Assembly: GCA_902799685.1 (NCBI GenBank)
Contig: CADCBO010000024.1
Coordinates: 1-33,553, forward strand
Direction: 5' to 3'
Source of the DNA: an uncultured Bacteroidales bacterium
GTDB lineage: Bacteria > Bacteroidota > Bacteroidia > Bacteroidales > Bacteroidaceae
DNA length: 33,553 bases
The number at the start of each line of letters is the position of its first letter. Within the stretch, counting starts at the first letter, position 1. The position numbers and the translations under genes are program-made. The notes under the pieces were generated by a model. That model ran no database searches, was not told the DNA's origin, and saw only the letters and a program-made list of their open reading frames with translations. Positions 31,425-33,553 of the stretch are shown here, piece by piece.

Positions 31425-33319
31425 ATACTCAAGTCCTTTTATTCCTTGGAAAGGCGGCTCTGCTAACCATTGCCTTTGTTCTTATGTACCGCCTTTTGTT
31501 GCGCCGCGAGACATTCCACGGCCTTAAGCGCGGAGCCCTGATGCTCTCACTTGTACTCTCCTATGTTCTCCCTGTAACTGTAATCACAGTACATCGTGAT
31601 ATCCGCAAGAGCCCGGTTGTCCAGACCGCAGCATCCGCTCAGCCCGCTGCTACTCCTGTAAATCAGATCCAACCTTTCTCTCCTGTTGCACAAACAAGCG
31701 CTCCTGCACCATCCGTATCGGCCGCAGAGAGCGCAGCTGTTCAGGCACCTGCAGTACAAAAGGATAAAACCGTGGTACTGCTCCAGATTCTACTGGCCGC
31801 ATATCTGGCAGGTCTCATTGTTATGCTCCTGCTCAGGGTACGCTCCATCCTTAAGGTTTCGGCCATAGTAAGAGGTGGAGAGACAGTTGAACGCGGTGAC
31901 GGCTACAGGATTGTTGTTACCGATAAGAACGTAAGCCCGTTCAGCTGGCTTGGAACCATAGTGGTGAGTAAAAAGGACTATGCCGGCATAGACAGCAATG
32001 TCTTAAGGCATGAGAAAGCTCACATAGCACACGGTCATCCGCTGGAACTCATGCTGCTTGATTTCATGTCGCTGTTCCAGTGGTTCAACCCCGCCGTCTG
32101 GGTATTGCGCCGTGACCTTTGTCTTGTACATGAACAGCAGGCCGATGCCGATGTGCTCAACTCCCTGTCCGATGCCCGTCCGTACCAGTTTATGTTGCTC
32201 AGCCAGTCACAGGGCGGCCTGGCATTCAATATAGTGGCAAGTTTCAACGGCAACGGCGTTGAGAGCCGCATTGATATGATGAACCGCAAAAAGTCAGGCC
32301 GTCGTCAGATGCTCAGGTTCCTCTATTTACCGGTAGTAATGTGCATATCGCTTACATTGACCGCAAATGTTGCGTATGATAAGATTTCTGCGGAACCAGA
32401 AACTGAAGTTCAACCCGATTCCATAATAGGAGTAAATATCTTTACGACCAAGATGGGAGAATTACCTTTTGGAGGGGTGCCAACCAGAACTGACGGAAAA
32501 GAGTTCCTTTACTACCTGGACGGAAAAAGAGTTGACAGGGCAACAATTGAAAACCTCTCTTATTCGGATATTAAATCCCATACGTTAGTCAGAGATAAAG
32601 CTGCTGTTGACTTATACGGCCCGGAGGCGGAAAACGGTGTATTGGTTTATGAAACCAATAGTGGTTCTGCCGGCGACAGTAATACAAATCCGTCTGCTGT
32701 ATCCAATAATGAGAAAACAACTCATGATTATGTTGACCTGGGTTTGTCTGTAAAATGGGCTACATGTAACGTGGGGGCCGATAAGCCCGAGGATAATGGT
32801 AATTTATACGCCTGGGGAGAAACGGAGGTCAAAGAACAATACACTGTGAGGACAAGCAAGTGGGGTAGTATGCCCTTTTCTTTGAAAAAATATAATATAA
32901 ACAGTGAACAAGGCACAGTTGACAACAAGACCACACTTGACCTTGAAGATGATGTCGCTCATGTAACTTGGGGAGGCAACTGGCGTATGCCCACTAGGGA
33001 AGAAATGGATGAGTTGCATGACAACTGCACTTGGGAGTGGACAGCTATCAACGGTGTAAACGGATATCGTGTTACAAGTAAAAAGCAAGGTTATACTGAC
33101 CGCTCTATTTTCCTTCCCGCAGCAGGATATAAAGCAAACGGTCGATACGAATATGGTTCCAATGGAAACTATTGGTCTCGCTCGCTTATGACAGATCCTT
33201 ATGGAGATGGTAGTGTAATATGTGGTACTGGAGCCTGTATCCGTTTTAATAATAATCAAGCTGACGTTGGTTGGGAGGATCGAATGGCTGGTCTTTCTGT
33301 CCGTCCCGTCTGCCCGTAA
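31421..33319 (+). CDS. M56 (BlaR1/MecR1-like) membrane metallopeptidase with a TonB-plug-like segment and a FISUMP C-terminal domain
   Basis: The 632-residue protein is the partner of the repressor. Membrane helices are at about 4-24, 37-57, 118-140 and 298-316. The cytosolic gluzincin domain has the zinc motif HEKAH (197-201) and the third ligand Glu238 in HEQQADADV. Residues about 62-115 are an Ala/Pro/Gln-rich loop. After the last helix, about 333-412 resembles the short plug-like motif often added to such proteins (IKSHTLVRDKAAVDLYG, NGVLVYETN). Residues about 435-632 form a Fibrobacter succinogenes major paralogous-type domain (FISUMP): YVDLGLSVKWATCNVGA, NLYAWGETEVKEQY, WRMPTREEMDEL, IFLPAAGYKANGR, LSVRPV. 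The usual penicillin-binding sensor is absent, so the extracytoplasmic FISUMP part is the inferred sensor or surface domain. Confidence 0.88.
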   Translation: MNTQVLLFLGKAALLTIAFVLMYRLLLRRETFHGLKRGALMLSLVLSYVLPVTVITVHRDIRKSPVVQTAASAQPAATPVNQIQPFSPVAQTSAPAPSVSAAESAAVQAPAVQKDKTVVLLQILLAAYLAGLIVMLLLRVRSILKVSAIVRGGETVERGDGYRIVVTDKNVSPFSWLGTIVVSKKDYAGIDSNVLRHEKAHIAHGHPLELMLLDFMSLFQWFNPAVWVLRRDLCLVHEQQADADVLNSLSDARPYQFMLLSQSQGGLAFNIVASFNGNGVESRIDMMNRKKSGRRQMLRFLYLPVVMCISLTLTANVAYDKISAEPETEVQPDSIIGVNIFTTKMGELPFGGVPTRTDGKEFLYYLDGKRVDRATIENLSYSDIKSHTLVRDKAAVDLYGPEAENGVLVYETNSGSAGDSNTNPSAVSNNEKTTHDYVDLGLSVKWATCNVGADKPEDNGNLYAWGETEVKEQYTVRTSKWGSMPFSLKKYNINSEQGTVDNKTTLDLEDDVAHVTWGGNWRMPTREEMDELHDNCTWEWTAINGVNGYRVTSKKQGYTDRSIFLPAAGYKANGRYEYGSNGNYWSRSLMTDPYGDGSVICGTGACIRFNNNQADVGWEDRMAGLSVRPVCP

Positions 33320-33341
33320 CATTATCAATTAAAAATGCATT

Positions 33342-33553
33342 ATGAAAAAGACAGTCCATCATATAGCATTGACATGCATACTGATGTCGATCGGCTTTAC
33401 TGTGAGTGCTCAACAGATACGATATCCTGTTGAATCAACACAGCCTTTCAATCACAATACAATTAATAACAGAGCGTCTGTTGAAGAAGTCTTCCGCAGT
33501 AATCAGGACTTCGTAAAGTTTAATGATAACGACGTATTGATGATAAAAGGAAA
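33342..33553 (+). CDS. Secreted protein of unknown function, C-terminus cut by window edge
   Basis: An open frame starts at ATG 33342 and runs off the window after 70 codons. It begins MKKTVHHIALTCILMSIGFT followed by VSAQQ, a clear signal peptide with probable cleavage after VSA. The mature part seen so far (YPVESTQPFNHNTINNRASV) has no motif I recognise. It starts 22 bases after the M56-FISUMP gene and is probably in the same operon, so it may be a target or partner of that system. Confidence 0.7.
   Translation, partial: MKKTVHHIALTCILMSIGFTVSAQQIRYPVESTQPFNHNTINNRASVEEVFRSNQDFVKFNDNDVLMIKG

Noticed and set aside
31494-31506. Another TTTTGTTGCG half-site inside the M56 gene
   Set aside because: It encodes part of a Leu-Leu-Arg-Arg stretch, is not palindromic and has no promoter box downstream.

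Overview
The window looks like a chromosome segment from a Bacteroidales bacterium. Pointers are the b558-type fumarate reductase genes with Bacteroides-like sequences, a PorZ-like type IX secretion protein (which leans towards Prevotella-type lineages rather than Bacteroides sensu stricto), 6-bladed propeller lipoproteins, and many copies of the Bacteroidetes -7 promoter box TAnnTTTG. I saw no rRNA, tRNA, CRISPR array, transposase or phage gene. Most of the segment is core housekeeping DNA, and the unusual material lies in the intergenic spaces and in a few accessory genes.

Layout. 1-1851 (minus): frdA (cut by the window edge) and frdC of the quinol:fumarate reductase operon. 2017-4487 (plus): a rhodanese/metallo-beta-lactamase-fold lipoprotein and a tandem PAP2 phosphatase-like protein whose second domain has lost key residues. 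4509-5738: a long REP-like hairpin and a propeller lipoprotein. 5820-7392 (plus): a small basic protein, an HTH protein that runs in frame into a DUF805 membrane domain, and the frameshifted remainder of that domain. Two identical palindrome plus promoter modules lie here. 7417-8286: a GNAT gene and a 280-bp nested inverted-repeat element. 8287-13917 (plus): mnmG, a consensus parS site, apt, uvrC, dtd and deoC, tightly packed. 13937-14067: a second large palindromic element. 14091-18545: a polyprenyl synthase gene divergent from polA, then a TrmH-family methyltransferase. 18546-19006: a very AT-rich gap. 19007-24740 (minus): porZ-like, rdgB and leuS, overlapping or nearly so. 24838-28268 (plus): a second propeller lipoprotein, a 102-bp superpalindrome built of 21-bp repeats, then GNAT-zinc ribbon, a helical-repeat protein and GNAT. 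28254-30964: a DUF362 ferredoxin-like protein, a threonine aldolase-like enzyme and an ICMT-like methyltransferase. 31065-33553: a BlaI-type repressor, an M56 (BlaR1/MecR1-like) membrane protease carrying a C-terminal FISUMP domain, and the start of a secreted protein.

How parts work together. mnmG, apt, uvrC, dtd and deoC combine tRNA modification, purine salvage, DNA repair, translation quality control and deoxynucleoside breakdown. leuS, rdgB and porZ look translationally coupled. blaI and the M56 gene overlap by ATGA and form a repressor/sensor-protease pair whose sensor part is not the usual beta-lactam-binding domain.

The best candidates for something undescribed are the duplicated GTTGCGCAAC-N27-TACTTTTG modules around the HTH/DUF805 locus, the M56-FISUMP sensor, and the three large palindromic intergenic elements. 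All calls come from reading the sequence by eye. No database search was run.
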